Notes: generated by a model from the letters alone, not told the origin. A stretch of 64,000 bases of DNA from Paenibacillus monticola (GCF_009664975.1 NZ_WJXB01000002.1:496001-560000), one strand, 5' to 3'. Counted from the stretch's first letter, positions 17,901 to 25,998 are shown. Program-made: numbers and translations.

Positions 17901-18077
17901 GAAGTATACGTTTCGACCGATGGAACGAACTGGGGCAGCGCAGTGACCAGCGGAACAGGAAGCGGAGCGATCATCACCGCTACCTTTGCCGCGCAAAATG
18001 CCCGCTACTTCAAAGTAGTGCAGACGGGGACGGCTTCAAGCTGGTGGTCGATTCGCGAAGTGAACCTGTATAACTAG
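14913..18077 (+). CDS. Secreted beta-helix protein with FN3 and F5/8C modules
   Basis: 1054-residue secreted protein. Order: signal peptide (1-29, ending TNAA); a two-part right-handed beta-helix region (about 30-590) that includes FGSQRKAFLFKPGSYN, FYTHVAGLGQNPGDV and KNLLFTPGIFHL; fibronectin type III (about 600-690); F5/8C discoidin or CBM32-like domain (about 695-828); a second FN3 (about 830-920); a second F5/8C (about 925-1054). Relatives I recall from actinomycetes carry misleading names such as adenylyl cyclase; the fold instead suggests a polysaccharide-active enzyme, distantly like GH55. Catalytic residues are not assignable by eye. ATG at 14913 follows GAGGGAGGAAAG. Confidence 0.88.
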   Translation: MLKRVVSTISILVMVVSMFAVSPSVTNAAPISEANSTIFGPDVYVFDPTMSTTDIQGITSSVFATQESNEFGSQRKAFLFKPGSYNVNFNVGFYTHVAGLGQNPGDVNITGGLNVNADWDNGNATRNFWRTIENLTITPSSGTTQIAVSQAAPLRRLHIKGELDLFDFDSNWNAGWASGGFLADSIVDNAVVPASQQQWFARNSQWGSWSNGVWNMVFVGDNNAPTGLFPDPPYTVIEKTPVIREKPYLYINGSGQYQVFVPSLQTNTQGASWANGSTPGQSISIDQFYIARPETATAATMNAALSQGKNLLFTPGIFHLNDTLRITNPNTVVLGIGIPTIIPDNGQAAMSVADVDGVKIAGLTFDAGPVNSASLLEVGPTGSSANHSANPTSLHDLTFRTGGASPGKNDVSIKINSNNVIGDHFWIWRADHGAGAAWTNNVSKNGLVVNGNDVTMYGLFNEHHNEYQTLWNGNGGRVYFYQSEIPYDVPNQPAWMTQNGTVNGFASYKVANTVTSHEAWGLGVYSFFRDAAVKLNSAIEVPNVPGVKIHHATSIWLSGTAGSEITHIINNTGGRVYANSPAEAMRQTVTEFAGSGAGDTAAPSTPANLTATSASSSQINLSWTASTDNVGVTAYEIYRNGNLIGTSTTTTFNDTGLTAATAYSYTVKAKDAVGNLSAASNTATATTLSGGGTGTALDRTGWTATSTPTSADVPQNLLDGSMATRWSTGAAMVPGQSFIVDMKTSKNINKLVMDSTGSDNDYARSYEVYVSSDGTNWGSVVASGTGTGPIITVTFAAQNARYIKVVQTGTASSWWSVREVNVYGSSVAGDTQAPSTPANLVASAASSSVINLSWSASTDNVGVTGYEIYRSGNLVGTSASLSYSDTGLTAATAYSYTVKAKDAAGNLSAASNVTNVTTPSGGTGTALSRSGWTATSSPTSGDVPQNLLDGSMTTRWSTGAAMVPGQSFTVDMLATTSFTKIVMDSTGSDSDYARGYEVYVSTDGTNWGSAVTSGTGSGAIITATFAAQNARYFKVVQTGTASSWWSIREVNLYN
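16710..18074 (+). repeat. Tandem duplication of FN3 + F5/8C module
   Basis: Two in-frame copies of about 685 bp (near 16710-17396 and 17397-18074) encode the same FN3 + F5/8C pair. Stretches such as the one encoding LLDGSM and RWSTGAAMVPGQSF, and the ATGGATTCGACCGGCAG run, are nearly identical in both, so the duplication is recent or kept similar by recombination. Confidence 0.88.
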
Positions 18078-18102
18078 GACACTATCTAACAGACAAAGGA
18101 AT

Positions 18103-18150
18103 GGGCTAACCTTCGATAGTTTTTACTATCAAGGGTTAGCCCTATTTTTT
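18103..18150 (+). terminator. Terminator of secreted protein gene
   Basis: A 17-base near-perfect stem (18103-18119 with 18126-18142, arms GGGCTAAC...GTTAGCCC) followed by TATTTTTT on the plus strand, 25 bases after the stop. Confidence 0.9.
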
Positions 18151-18196
18151 GACCGTTACAGATACCTGCCATAGAGCGTTTCCCAGCCCCCGAATG

Positions 18197-18595
18197 TTAT
18201 TGAATTTCTTGGAGATCGGCATATACATTTTCTTGATGGCTACCAAAAGAAGTGTTCAGCAAAGCGCTCCTTAATTCATTCATATCAATAGGCTTTCGCA
18301 GAGTATCGATTCCACCCTTGCCGAAAGCGTGCAGAACAAAGTCATGACTGCTGGTCACAATAATTTTGCTGGGGAGAAATTGGTCTTCCAGACGGTCAAG
18401 CATCGCCCCTTTGAATAATAGAAGCAGACTGGCATCAGTAACGATAATATCTGGCTGCTGTGTCTCGATCAGTTGTATAGCTGCTTGATCACAAGTTGCT
18501 TCCAGAATAGCTTCATATTTAAAAGGTTGCTGCTCCAAGGCTTGTTTTAGGGTATCCCGGACATGAGGTTTGTCGTCAACGAGTAATATCTTCAT
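18197..18595 (-). CDS. Stand-alone receiver-domain protein
   Basis: About 132 residues comprising only a CheY-like receiver: MKILLVDDKPH with the acidic pair, phospho-acceptor Asp in DIIVTDASLLLL (about residue 53), and the Lys of TLRKPIDM. ATG at 18595 follows AGGAGGAAATCACT. No output domain follows, so it works through a partner or is a truncated regulator. It is divergent from an AraC gene that itself lacks a receiver; together they could equal one split YesN-like regulator, which is inference. Confidence 0.85.
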   Translation of the reverse strand: MKILLVDDKPHVRDTLKQALEQQPFKYEAILEATCDQAAIQLIETQQPDIIVTDASLLLLFKGAMLDRLEDQFLPSKIIVTSSHDFVLHAFGKGGIDTLRKPIDMNELRSALLNTSFGSHQENVYADLQEIQ

Positions 18596-18734
18596 AGTGA
18601 TTTCCTCCTGTTGTACCAAGATAATGTGCTTGCAATATTATCTTGCATTTGGTTATAGTATAGTTAATTACTCATAATTAATGAATCTTTTATCTGATTG
18701 GAAATCTCTATTATTTGGCTGGGTGGTGATTACT

Positions 18735-19649
18735 GTGGATTTGCGGCTGCATGCCTGCGCTTATGCTTTTCATACTTTGCCTTTCAAGACTTCCTATACG
18801 CCACCGCCATTTTTCCTCTTTCGTCTACAAGTAATGGGCAGTTGCAGGGCGTTGGTGAACGGAAAGATGAGTCTTATTGAAACTGGGGACTTATTAATCT
18901 ATCGTCCAGGAGATCCGTATCATTTAGTGGTTGAGGAACAAGAAGGAAAGATCGAAAGTGGAGATTATTATCTGCTGTGCGAAGGAGCTTGGGTCGAAGA
19001 ATGGTGGAACGCAGAGCGCCGATCTACGCAGCAGCGAATTCATCTGGATACCGGATTGCTCGCGTTGTGGCAGCAATTATGCATCGAGCAGCACCGGATT
19101 GAACAAGCGAACTCTGATTTGATCCAGCATTTGCTCTGCGCCCTCTGCTTGTCTATTGATCGATTGTTGGTTGAGGGTGTTTCTCTCCAAAGTCCAAAGC
19201 GTTCTAATGAACTGGTCATGAGGATGCAATATTATATTAACGAGAATGCGCTGAGTCGATTAACCGTCGAAGATGTAGCTAACTTTGCCGGACTTAGCGT
19301 TTCCAGAGCCGTACATCTTTTTAAGGAAATAACGGGCTATACCATCATTCATTTCACACAGGAGATTCGCTTGTCTAATGCCCTGGAGCGGATACGCTAT
19401 ACCGATTTAAGCTTGGAGAGTATCGCTAGCACCTGCGGTTTCGGCACGTATTCCTATTTTCACAAAATTTTCAAAACAAAATATGGCGTATCTCCTAAAG
19501 AAATTAGAAAGCACCCTATCGATCTAGATCAGAAGAACAACATGAGCGTAAATGGTACTGGTGAGAAGATAAGCGGCCTTTCCCTTGATGCCCAGCGATT
19601 TTTTAGTTCGGGTAGACTTAAGGCTGCACAGGATGCCCATATCGAGTAG
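18735..19649 (+). CDS. AraC family transcriptional regulator
   Basis: About 304 residues: N-terminal cupin-like sensing domain (ALVNGKMSLIETGDLLIYRPGDPYHL, residues about 45-75) and C-terminal double helix-turn-helix (LTVEDVANFAGLSVSRAVHLF, then IASTCGFGTYSYFHKIFKTK and VSPKEIRK). I prefer the GTG at 18735, eight bases after GGGTGGTG, because the ATG at 18681 has no ribosome site and the first 18 residues are unlike the family; both remain possible. Divergent from the receiver gene. Target unknown; the neighbouring secreted protein is a candidate. Confidence 0.88.
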   Translation: MDLRLHACAYAFHTLPFKTSYTPPPFFLFRLQVMGSCRALVNGKMSLIETGDLLIYRPGDPYHLVVEEQEGKIESGDYYLLCEGAWVEEWWNAERRSTQQRIHLDTGLLALWQQLCIEQHRIEQANSDLIQHLLCALCLSIDRLLVEGVSLQSPKRSNELVMRMQYYINENALSRLTVEDVANFAGLSVSRAVHLFKEITGYTIIHFTQEIRLSNALERIRYTDLSLESIASTCGFGTYSYFHKIFKTKYGVSPKEIRKHPIDLDQKNNMSVNGTGEKISGLSLDAQRFFSSGRLKAAQDAHIE

Positions 19650-19656
19650 AACGCAA

Positions 19657-19707
19657 GAAAAAAGTCGAAATGATCACTCCGCTAATTAAAGCGCGAATCA
19701 TTTCGAC
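19657..19707 (-). terminator. Terminator of amino-acid permease gene
   Basis: An 11-bp perfect stem (GTCGAAATGAT at 19664-19674 with 19697-19707) followed on the minus strand by TTTTTTCTTGC, next to the permease stop and convergent with the AraC gene. Confidence 0.8.
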
Positions 19708-19712
19708 CTGGA

Positions 19713-21020
19713 TCAAGCTGATTTCTTGCGGTCCATATAATAATATATCGGGAGCCCGATCAATGTGATTCCGATACCCACTAGCGAACGGATCGGATCG
19801 CTGATGATGGTACTCACTATAATATAGCCTCCACCAATAACGCCTATTATGGGGGTTATCGGGTAGAAGGGAACCTTATATCTTCCTTTTTGCGGAGGAT
19901 TTTTTTGACGTAATATAAACACACCGAACACACCCATTGTGAAGAAAATCCACAGTACAAAGACCAGTAAATCAGTCAACGTATTAAAAGTACCCGAGAA
20001 AATATAGATAACCGCCAACAAGCCTTGAAATATTAGCGCATTAGCAGGTGTCTGGAACTTGGGATGAATACTTTTCAGCGTGCGTGAAAAAGGAATCTGC
20101 CCTCTCTCCCCCATCGCCTGAGGTACTCTAGCTGCCGTCATCAAATAGCCGTTAAGCGCACCCAACACGGACACGATGATACCCGCTGTTATAAAAGCCG
20201 CGCCACCACTGCCGAACAGCGCTTCCGCCGCATCTGCACCTGGTGTTGTGGAGGTTATAATCGCCTCGTATGGCAATACCTGGAATATGGCTATATTAAA
20301 TAATACATAAACAACAATAACGAAGATAACACCGATGGAGATTACTTTGGGCAGCGTCTTGGATGGGTCCTTCATTTCGCCCGCCATATTAGTCACACCA
20401 ATCCAGCCGTCATAAGCCCACAGTGTTCCAAGGATCGCTACACCAAAGCCTGCTCCAGTCACTGAAGTCTGAATGCCGCTAAAACCAGGCGCTATATCCG
20501 AGATTAAACCGAAGGCGACAATACCCACCACCGGGATAAGCTTGCCAACGGTTGCTACCGTCTGGATAATCCCACCGAATTTAGTGGCGATCACATTCAT
20601 GGTCAGTATAAAAGCCAGTATGAATACAGCAAGCAGCTTCTGCTGCAACCCATTCATGGGAATGAAGAAATTGGAATACGTGGCAAATGCGATAGCCAGC
20701 GCCGCGACCGAGGCTGGATAAGCGATTACAGCCTGTACCCAGCCCAGCAGAAACCCGAAGACACTTCCGTACAATTCTCCAAGATAGGTGTATAACCCGC
20801 CAGATTTCGGAATGGCAGCCGCTATCTCCGCTACAGATAAAGCCGAAGCCAATGTGATCACCCCGCCAACAACCCAAGCAATAATGCCCATTGTAGGCGT
20901 GCCGGCATTGCTCAACACAATTCCTGGCTTCAGAAAAATCCCCGACCCGATAATCATGCCCACGACGATAGCTAATGCTTCAATAAAGGTGATAGATTTT
21001 TTGAGTGTACTCTTTTCCAT
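19713..21020 (-). CDS. APC family amino-acid permease (SteT/LAT-like)
   Basis: 435-residue membrane transporter with 12 predicted helices. The first helix carries the unwound substrate-binding motif VGMIIGSGIFLKPG of APC/LAT-type exchangers, and helix 2-3 shows LSVAEIAAAIPKSGG. Overall similarity is to SteT serine/threonine exchanger-like proteins of Bacilli, so exchange or uptake of neutral amino acids is likely; the exact substrate is not readable. It is monocistronic with a terminator downstream. Confidence 0.92.
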   Translation of the reverse strand: MEKSTLKKSITFIEALAIVVGMIIGSGIFLKPGIVLSNAGTPTMGIIAWVVGGVITLASALSVAEIAAAIPKSGGLYTYLGELYGSVFGFLLGWVQAVIAYPASVAALAIAFATYSNFFIPMNGLQQKLLAVFILAFILTMNVIATKFGGIIQTVATVGKLIPVVGIVAFGLISDIAPGFSGIQTSVTGAGFGVAILGTLWAYDGWIGVTNMAGEMKDPSKTLPKVISIGVIFVIVVYVLFNIAIFQVLPYEAIITSTTPGADAAEALFGSGGAAFITAGIIVSVLGALNGYLMTAARVPQAMGERGQIPFSRTLKSIHPKFQTPANALIFQGLLAVIYIFSGTFNTLTDLLVFVLWIFFTMGVFGVFILRQKNPPQKGRYKVPFYPITPIIGVIGGGYIIVSTIISDPIRSLVGIGITLIGLPIYYYMDRKKSA

Positions 21021-21047
21021 AGATTCTCAATGACCCTTTCTCTGTAT

Positions 21048-21118
21048 AAAACTATTAGCACAACAATACATAAATTATAGCTTACACTATTATGTAATTT
21101 ATGATTGTGAAATAGTTT
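21048..21118. repeat. Large imperfect inverted repeat
   Basis: Arms beginning AAACTATTAGCACAA and ending TTGTGAAATAGTTT, each about 28 bases and AT-rich with small bulges, flank a short loop in the 113-base gap between the permease start and the end of the next gene. No T-tract follows on either strand. It may be an operator pair, a weak terminator or a mobile-element remnant. Confidence 0.5.
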
Positions 21119-21133
21119 ACAAAGATGAACGAA

Positions 21134-22033
21134 CTATCGAGCATCTGCCTCTTGTATAACTTGTTCGATAAACTCCATCATTGACTTAGCTTTCTGCTCA
21201 TCAAGCGTTAGGACGCTTGCAATCATGGTCGAAGGATTCAGTGGCAATCCGGAGGCGAACTTCGTATCTGTAATATCTAATCCTACAACTTCTTGAAGAT
21301 TACTCTCTAGATTGTTAGCCTTCTTCAGCCGTACATCCTCACTAGAAATTCCTCCGGCGGCAACAACAACATCCAGATTACGCAGGCCTGCCTGCTGTCC
21401 GATCCATTGAAACGCGGCTTCATCCATAATCAGAATATCCGGCGGATCAGCGGCTAACTGAACAATAGCCTTTTGCTGATAGTTCATATCTAATGAACCA
21501 TTTTCCGTAACGGGTAGATAGACTATCTGCGTTTCCACCCGCTTCCACTTTGGATATAGCGCAATAAATGCCTCTTCCAGTGCCGTATTTTCGGCTTCTG
21601 AATCATGTAACATATAATTGCCCATGAACATAATCTTCGCATCAATAGGTGGCAAAGAAGCTAAATATTTCTGTTCCTGCACATGCGAATAAATACCCCT
21701 TCCAGCAACGATGAGGACGATCACCACAATGAAGGCTAGTATCGTATGCATTTTGTACAACCGGAAAAAGTGTTCTCCTTTACGTGCGATTCCGGTAAAT
21801 CGGCCCCATTTCTTCAACCTGAGGTTCTCCGCCGCCTGGATTTCCTGTTGATCTAAGGAAGCGAGAATAAATTTATAGGCTTGAAATTCTTCCTCATAGG
21901 ATTGCTTATCTCGTTCAGTGGAAACAGAGCGCATCCGTTTCAGAAGCAGATCGAACCGCTTGTCCAATTCCTCCCGCGTGATGTTCTCAGACAAATTCAA
22001 GCGTTCATAGGTTTGCTTCAGTTGCTCATTCAT
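21134..22033 (-). CDS. Single-pass membrane protein with J-like cytoplasmic head
   Basis: 299 residues. The cytoplasmic part (1-88) opens LKQTYERLNLSENITREELDKRFDLLLKR, which resembles the helical start of J-domain-like proteins but without an obvious HPD. One membrane helix follows (about 95-118) and then an extracytoplasmic domain (about 125-299) with PPDILIMDEAAFQWI and LRNLDVVV, phrases reminiscent of type 1 solute-binding proteins. ATG at 22033 lies nine bases after AAAGGGGA. It precedes nothing in operon but sits 41 bases after the CheB-CheR fusion stop, so both may be cotranscribed. Function unknown; sensing is a guess. Confidence 0.7.
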   Translation of the reverse strand: MNEQLKQTYERLNLSENITREELDKRFDLLLKRMRSVSTERDKQSYEEEFQAYKFILASLDQQEIQAAENLRLKKWGRFTGIARKGEHFFRLYKMHTILAFIVVIVLIVAGRGIYSHVQEQKYLASLPPIDAKIMFMGNYMLHDSEAENTALEEAFIALYPKWKRVETQIVYLPVTENGSLDMNYQQKAIVQLAADPPDILIMDEAAFQWIGQQAGLRNLDVVVAAGGISSEDVRLKKANNLESNLQEVVGLDITDTKFASGLPLNPSTMIASVLTLDEQKAKSMMEFIEQVIQEADAR

Positions 22034-22074
22034 GTATGAGATTCCCCTTTTATTTATCAGCAATAGAGTGACTT

Positions 22075-25000
22075 TTATAGATTCAAGATAATCTTAACAA
22101 TTGTTCCCTTACCCCATGCACTTGTAACGGATATCGTCCCCTGGTGACTCGCAATAATTTTGTAGCTGACCATTAAGCCTAACCCCATGCTATCCTCTTT
22201 TGTCGAATATAGGGTAGCCCCTAAGTTGACTAGCTTGTCCTCAGGAATACCGAGTCCATTGTCGCTGAAAATAATGTTTACGGATTCATCACCGTCGACC
22301 TTCACCTTAATTAACAAATCCCCACCAGTAGGCATGGCCTCAATACCATTCCTGATAATGTTGCTAAATACAATTTTGAGTTGATTGGGAACACAGTTAA
22401 CAAAAGGTACTAGATCAGCAAATTTCGTTATCATCTCTACATTAAAGACCGTAGCCTGAGGTTCATACATGGAGATGACTTCCTGCAATATTTGCACTAC
22501 ATCATTTTGTTCAAAATGCTGCTTCTGGGGACTAGCCAGGATTAGTAATTCATCCGTTATCGCTTCGATTTTGCCCAGCTTCGAACTCATGACGTCCGAA
22601 TCATGAATCTCCTGTTCAATGCCCGCTGCCAAGAGGCCTATGACCGAGAGCATCTCCGATGAATGTAATAATTCCAGTTTATTCTTTTGTTCCGTAAAAT
22701 CTTCAGACATTCTTGCATTCTTAAATTCTGTAATATCGATTAACGTGACAACGATTCCTTGATAGAGAGAATCGTAGGCTAAATAGGGTAATAGAATAAC
22801 GCTGAACCATTTACCATTTGAATTGCGGATTTCTTTTTTGACCGCTTCGCCCGAAAAGAGGACTTTCATTGCATCTGCCATCAGTTGGTCATATTGTAAA
22901 TTATGTTTGATCTCGCCAATGGAACGACCTATGTCCATATCTGCCAAATTAATTTCTTTACTAACTGCAGGTGTGAATTTACGTATATTCATCTTGGCAT
23001 CCAAAAATATAGTCGCAATATTGGTGTTGTTAAAAAAATGGGAGATATCATTATTCGAATCCGTTAATTCCTGAATTTTAGTCTGATATTCTTGATTGAC
23101 GACCATTAATTCTTCGTTTCCCGACTGCAGCTCTTCATTCGTGCTTTGCAGTTCCTCATTCGAAACAATCAATTCTTCGTTGACCATTCCTAACTCTTCA
23201 TTAGAGGTTTCTAATTCTTCGTTGTACACCTCTAACTTCGCATTTGCCGTCTGTAGTAATTCTCTCGCATGAACCAACTCTTGATCCAGCTCCTGAATGT
23301 GGTCCTTGATATATTTCTCGGAAAATTGATGACTCTGGATCAAGACTTCATCTATTCTATCCTTGCCAGAGGCTTCTTTCTGTTCAGCAGCATCTTCAAA
23401 GAATAGGATCATCAACTTGTCATCTACCGAGTCGATGGAGAATGCCTTTGCTCTCAAATGAATAGAATGTCCTTTATGACTATCCTTAATAGCTACATCC
23501 CTATAAACAACTTCCTTCAGTTCTTTTCTCGCTTTATGAAGTAAACTCCCAATAACAACGCCCAAATATTCCGGAACCAGCTTAAACAAATTGAGGGTTG
23601 GCTTACCTTTAGGGAAGACTAAATATTGGTTGGCATTTCCATTAATATGGACGATGTCGTTGTTACTATCAATAATGATGCATGCAGTCACATATTCTTC
23701 GATCAGCTTGGTATAGACCGTTTCCAATTTTAGAATTCGTTCTGCCTCTTTTAATCTTACAATCACATTATTTCGATGACTCATTTTTTTCTCATTCACA
23801 TGATCCGTAATACCAAAGGAACCCACTGCCGAAGTGGAGCCAACCACCATATGGTGGTATATATTCCATCGATTATCCAACGGTGAGAATAGATTGGTTA
23901 GTTTCCCCAACGTTTCACTTGGACCCAGAAAGAGGTAAGCATCTGATTTTAATGAAAAATGAAACAGTGAGATTACTTTTTTCTGAATAGTTTGTTGTAA
24001 ATAAATTAATAGATTACGACATAAGATTAGATCGAGCTGGGTAAACGGGGGATCACTCACCAAATTATGCTGGGCAAAAATGACCATCTGCCTAATTTCC
24101 TTATTCACTTTATACTCATTTCCTTGACGGGTGAAATAAGCTTCCAAGTACTCCTCCGGCACGTTCTTAGCAATGATCTCAGAATATATCCCTTTGCTGG
24201 CGAATTGAATAGACTCTTTATCCAGGTCGGTGGCGAAAATGGTCACGTCAAAGGTTTCTTCTATTTCCTCCATATATTTTCTAATCAAAATAGCTAAGGT
24301 GTAGACTTCTTCTCCAGTCGAACAACCAGCGACCCAGACCCTAATTTGCTTCTCCACCCCACGTTGCTCAAAGATGGTAGGCAGTACTTTTTCTGCAAGA
24401 ATTGCAAACGCAGCCGGATCACGAAAAAATTGCGTCACTCCAATTAGTAAATCCTTTTGCAAGGCGGTGACTTCATTGGAATTATTATATAAATATTGAT
24501 TATATTCCTTGAGGTATTGAAATTGTTGAATCCCCATCCGTCTTTGAATACGGCGCATAATACTGGCTTGTTTATAAACAGAGAAATCCACACCCGTAGA
24601 CTGCTTCAGGATCGAAAATAATGTACTCAATTGTTCATCAATCGATTGTTTAGTCTGGTTCATATAAAATTCAATGTATTCTACAATATGTCGTGGCATT
24701 TCCTCCGGAGCAAGTAGATAATCAGTCTGATCAATTTCGATATCAGTTCCGGTCAAGCGAACAGGATTGGTCGTATCCGTTTCTTCTACAATGATTAGTC
24801 CATTTGCTTTTGATATCTTATCAATACCGAGTGTACCGTCCTTACCCTCACCTGAAAAAAGGATAGCGATCGAATTGCTTCCAAAACTCTCAATAAGTGA
24901 ATACATAAATCGGTCAGCGGGTAAGTCATTGCCTTTATTAGCGGAATAATCAGATAGACTTATTGTTCTTGAATGAAAGCTAATATCATGAAGCGGCGGC

Positions 25001-25275
25001 AGCAAATAAATACAATCCGTATGAATCTCCATCTGATCCACAGCATGAAAAATCTCCATATGGGTATGCTTTGAGAGCTGTTCTAGTGGAAATAACTCCG
25101 ATTGGGTAGAATCATGTTGGGCAATGAAGTAGGTCAGTCCATGGACGATATCCAGATGATCCAGAAATAACTCCAGTCCTTCCAACTTTCCTGGTGAAGC
25201 TACAATGCCGACTACGCTAAATTCTTTGATTCTATCATATTCGGGATTATTCTGATAATTCAATGTTTTTTCCAT
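22075..25275 (-). CDS. CheB-CheR-PAS-HATPase fusion lacking the kinase His
   Basis: 1066-residue cytoplasmic fusion. CheB methylesterase (about 20-185) keeps the triad positions Ser27 (VASPGKLEG), His54 (IAQHDST) and Asp146 (GEGKDGTLG). CheR methyltransferase (about 210-470) has TQFFRDPAAF, AGCSTGEEVYTLA and LILCRNLLIYL. Two PAS-like regions flank a coiled coil of repeated SNEEL units (about 650-725). The C-terminal HATPase (about 960-1066) shows NIIRNGIEAM, SDNGLGIP and MGLGL. The dimerization helix reads AAGIEQEIHD where kinases have AAGIAHEIRN, so Gln888 replaces the phospho-acceptor His. There are no chemotaxis genes nearby. The family acts in stress or motility signalling; substrate unknown. 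Confidence 0.92.
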   Translation of the reverse strand: MEKTLNYQNNPEYDRIKEFSVVGIVASPGKLEGLELFLDHLDIVHGLTYFIAQHDSTQSELFPLEQLSKHTHMEIFHAVDQMEIHTDCIYLLPPLHDISFHSRTISLSDYSANKGNDLPADRFMYSLIESFGSNSIAILFSGEGKDGTLGIDKISKANGLIIVEETDTTNPVRLTGTDIEIDQTDYLLAPEEMPRHIVEYIEFYMNQTKQSIDEQLSTLFSILKQSTGVDFSVYKQASIMRRIQRRMGIQQFQYLKEYNQYLYNNSNEVTALQKDLLIGVTQFFRDPAAFAILAEKVLPTIFEQRGVEKQIRVWVAGCSTGEEVYTLAILIRKYMEEIEETFDVTIFATDLDKESIQFASKGIYSEIIAKNVPEEYLEAYFTRQGNEYKVNKEIRQMVIFAQHNLVSDPPFTQLDLILCRNLLIYLQQTIQKKVISLFHFSLKSDAYLFLGPSETLGKLTNLFSPLDNRWNIYHHMVVGSTSAVGSFGITDHVNEKKMSHRNNVIVRLKEAERILKLETVYTKLIEEYVTACIIIDSNNDIVHINGNANQYLVFPKGKPTLNLFKLVPEYLGVVIGSLLHKARKELKEVVYRDVAIKDSHKGHSIHLRAKAFSIDSVDDKLMILFFEDAAEQKEASGKDRIDEVLIQSHQFSEKYIKDHIQELDQELVHARELLQTANAKLEVYNEELETSNEELGMVNEELIVSNEELQSTNEELQSGNEELMVVNQEYQTKIQELTDSNNDISHFFNNTNIATIFLDAKMNIRKFTPAVSKEINLADMDIGRSIGEIKHNLQYDQLMADAMKVLFSGEAVKKEIRNSNGKWFSVILLPYLAYDSLYQGIVVTLIDITEFKNARMSEDFTEQKNKLELLHSSEMLSVIGLLAAGIEQEIHDSDVMSSKLGKIEAITDELLILASPQKQHFEQNDVVQILQEVISMYEPQATVFNVEMITKFADLVPFVNCVPNQLKIVFSNIIRNGIEAMPTGGDLLIKVKVDGDESVNIIFSDNGLGIPEDKLVNLGATLYSTKEDSMGLGLMVSYKIIASHQGTISVTSAWGKGTIVKIILNL

Positions 25276-25767
25276 TAGACATGATCATTTTCCTTTCCTA
25301 TACATCTAAAATAGAGTTTAATTTCCAAATTTAAGTTATCAACCGTTGTCCATAATAATACCATAAAATTGAGAATTGAGATTTCATTCTATGATAAAAT
25401 TACCGTTATGATAAATTATTCAAATTGACGACCATCTGCTGAGATCGCGCAAACCATATTACTGTCCATAGACCAAGACGCTGTCGATGATACAACAAAG
25501 ACAAGCCAGCTGCTGCTCGGCGAAAAAGAAAAATCACTAGAATTGACCGCAATGATTTTCGAACCGTTGCTTGATATCTCATTGGGTAGGCCATGCAACC
25601 TGCCATACCGTCAAAAAATCCATTAATCATATTAGCAATTCCTTGACCCCTAGCTTTCCGATTTTCATCCGGGAAATTGGTTGCTTGAACAACTAATATA
25701 TGAAGAAAAAACTGTATCGAATAAGGATAGAGTTTCGCTTTAATCACTTTACGTAGTATAGCGGTGA
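25276..25767. other. Gene-poor region with broken coding remnants
   Basis: 492 bases. The left part is AT-rich promoter for the fusion gene. 25410-25747 holds remnants in two frames: a SulP piece and, in another frame at about 25416-25580, a stretch (DFSFSPSSSWLVFVV) that may come from a beta-propeller-type protein. No intact gene. Confidence 0.5.
25585..25690 (-). pseudogene. SulP anion transporter remnant
   Basis: About 35 codons read DENRKARGQGIANMINGFFD then GMAGC, the hallmark of SulP permeases around helix 8 (family: DKNREARGQGIAN, GFFGGMAGCAMIGQ). The reading goes out of frame straight after GMAGC. The rest of the roughly 480-residue transporter is missing, so this is a deletion scar. 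Confidence 0.7.
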
Positions 25768-25998
25768 TTATAATAAATATTTTTTAATATCTTCAACAGT
25801 CGGAACTCTTCCCATTACTTTTATTTGTTCATCAATAATAAGAGCGGGTGTACTCATGACACCATAGGCCATGATATCCTGGATATTTCCAACTTTTTCA
25901 AAGCTGGATTCAATCCCTAATTGCTTTACCGCTTCTCTAGCATTAGCCTCTAATTTCTTGCAGTTTGAACAGCCTGGTCCTAGAATTTTAATGATCAT
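25768..25998 (-). CDS. Small thioredoxin-like CxxC protein
   Basis: 76-residue cytoplasmic thioredoxin-fold protein (Thioredoxin_3 type): ILGPGCSNCKKLEAN gives the CxxC at residues 9-12 and VMSTPALIID the cis-Pro loop. ATG at 25998 follows AGAGGAGA at nine bases; an upstream ATG has none. It is 36 bases after the permease stop in the ArsR-permease-thioredoxin operon. Such partners are thought to reduce or bind thiophilic cargo for the permease; the role here is inferred. Confidence 0.88.
   Translation of the reverse strand: MIIKILGPGCSNCKKLEANAREAVKQLGIESSFEKVGNIQDIMAYGVMSTPALIIDEQIKVMGRVPTVEDIKKYLL

Noticed and set aside
14913..18077. Possible annotation of the secreted protein as adenylyl cyclase
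   Set aside because: The sequence shows a signal peptide, beta-helix and sugar-binding modules, with no cyclase motif; that label is an error I recall from databases.
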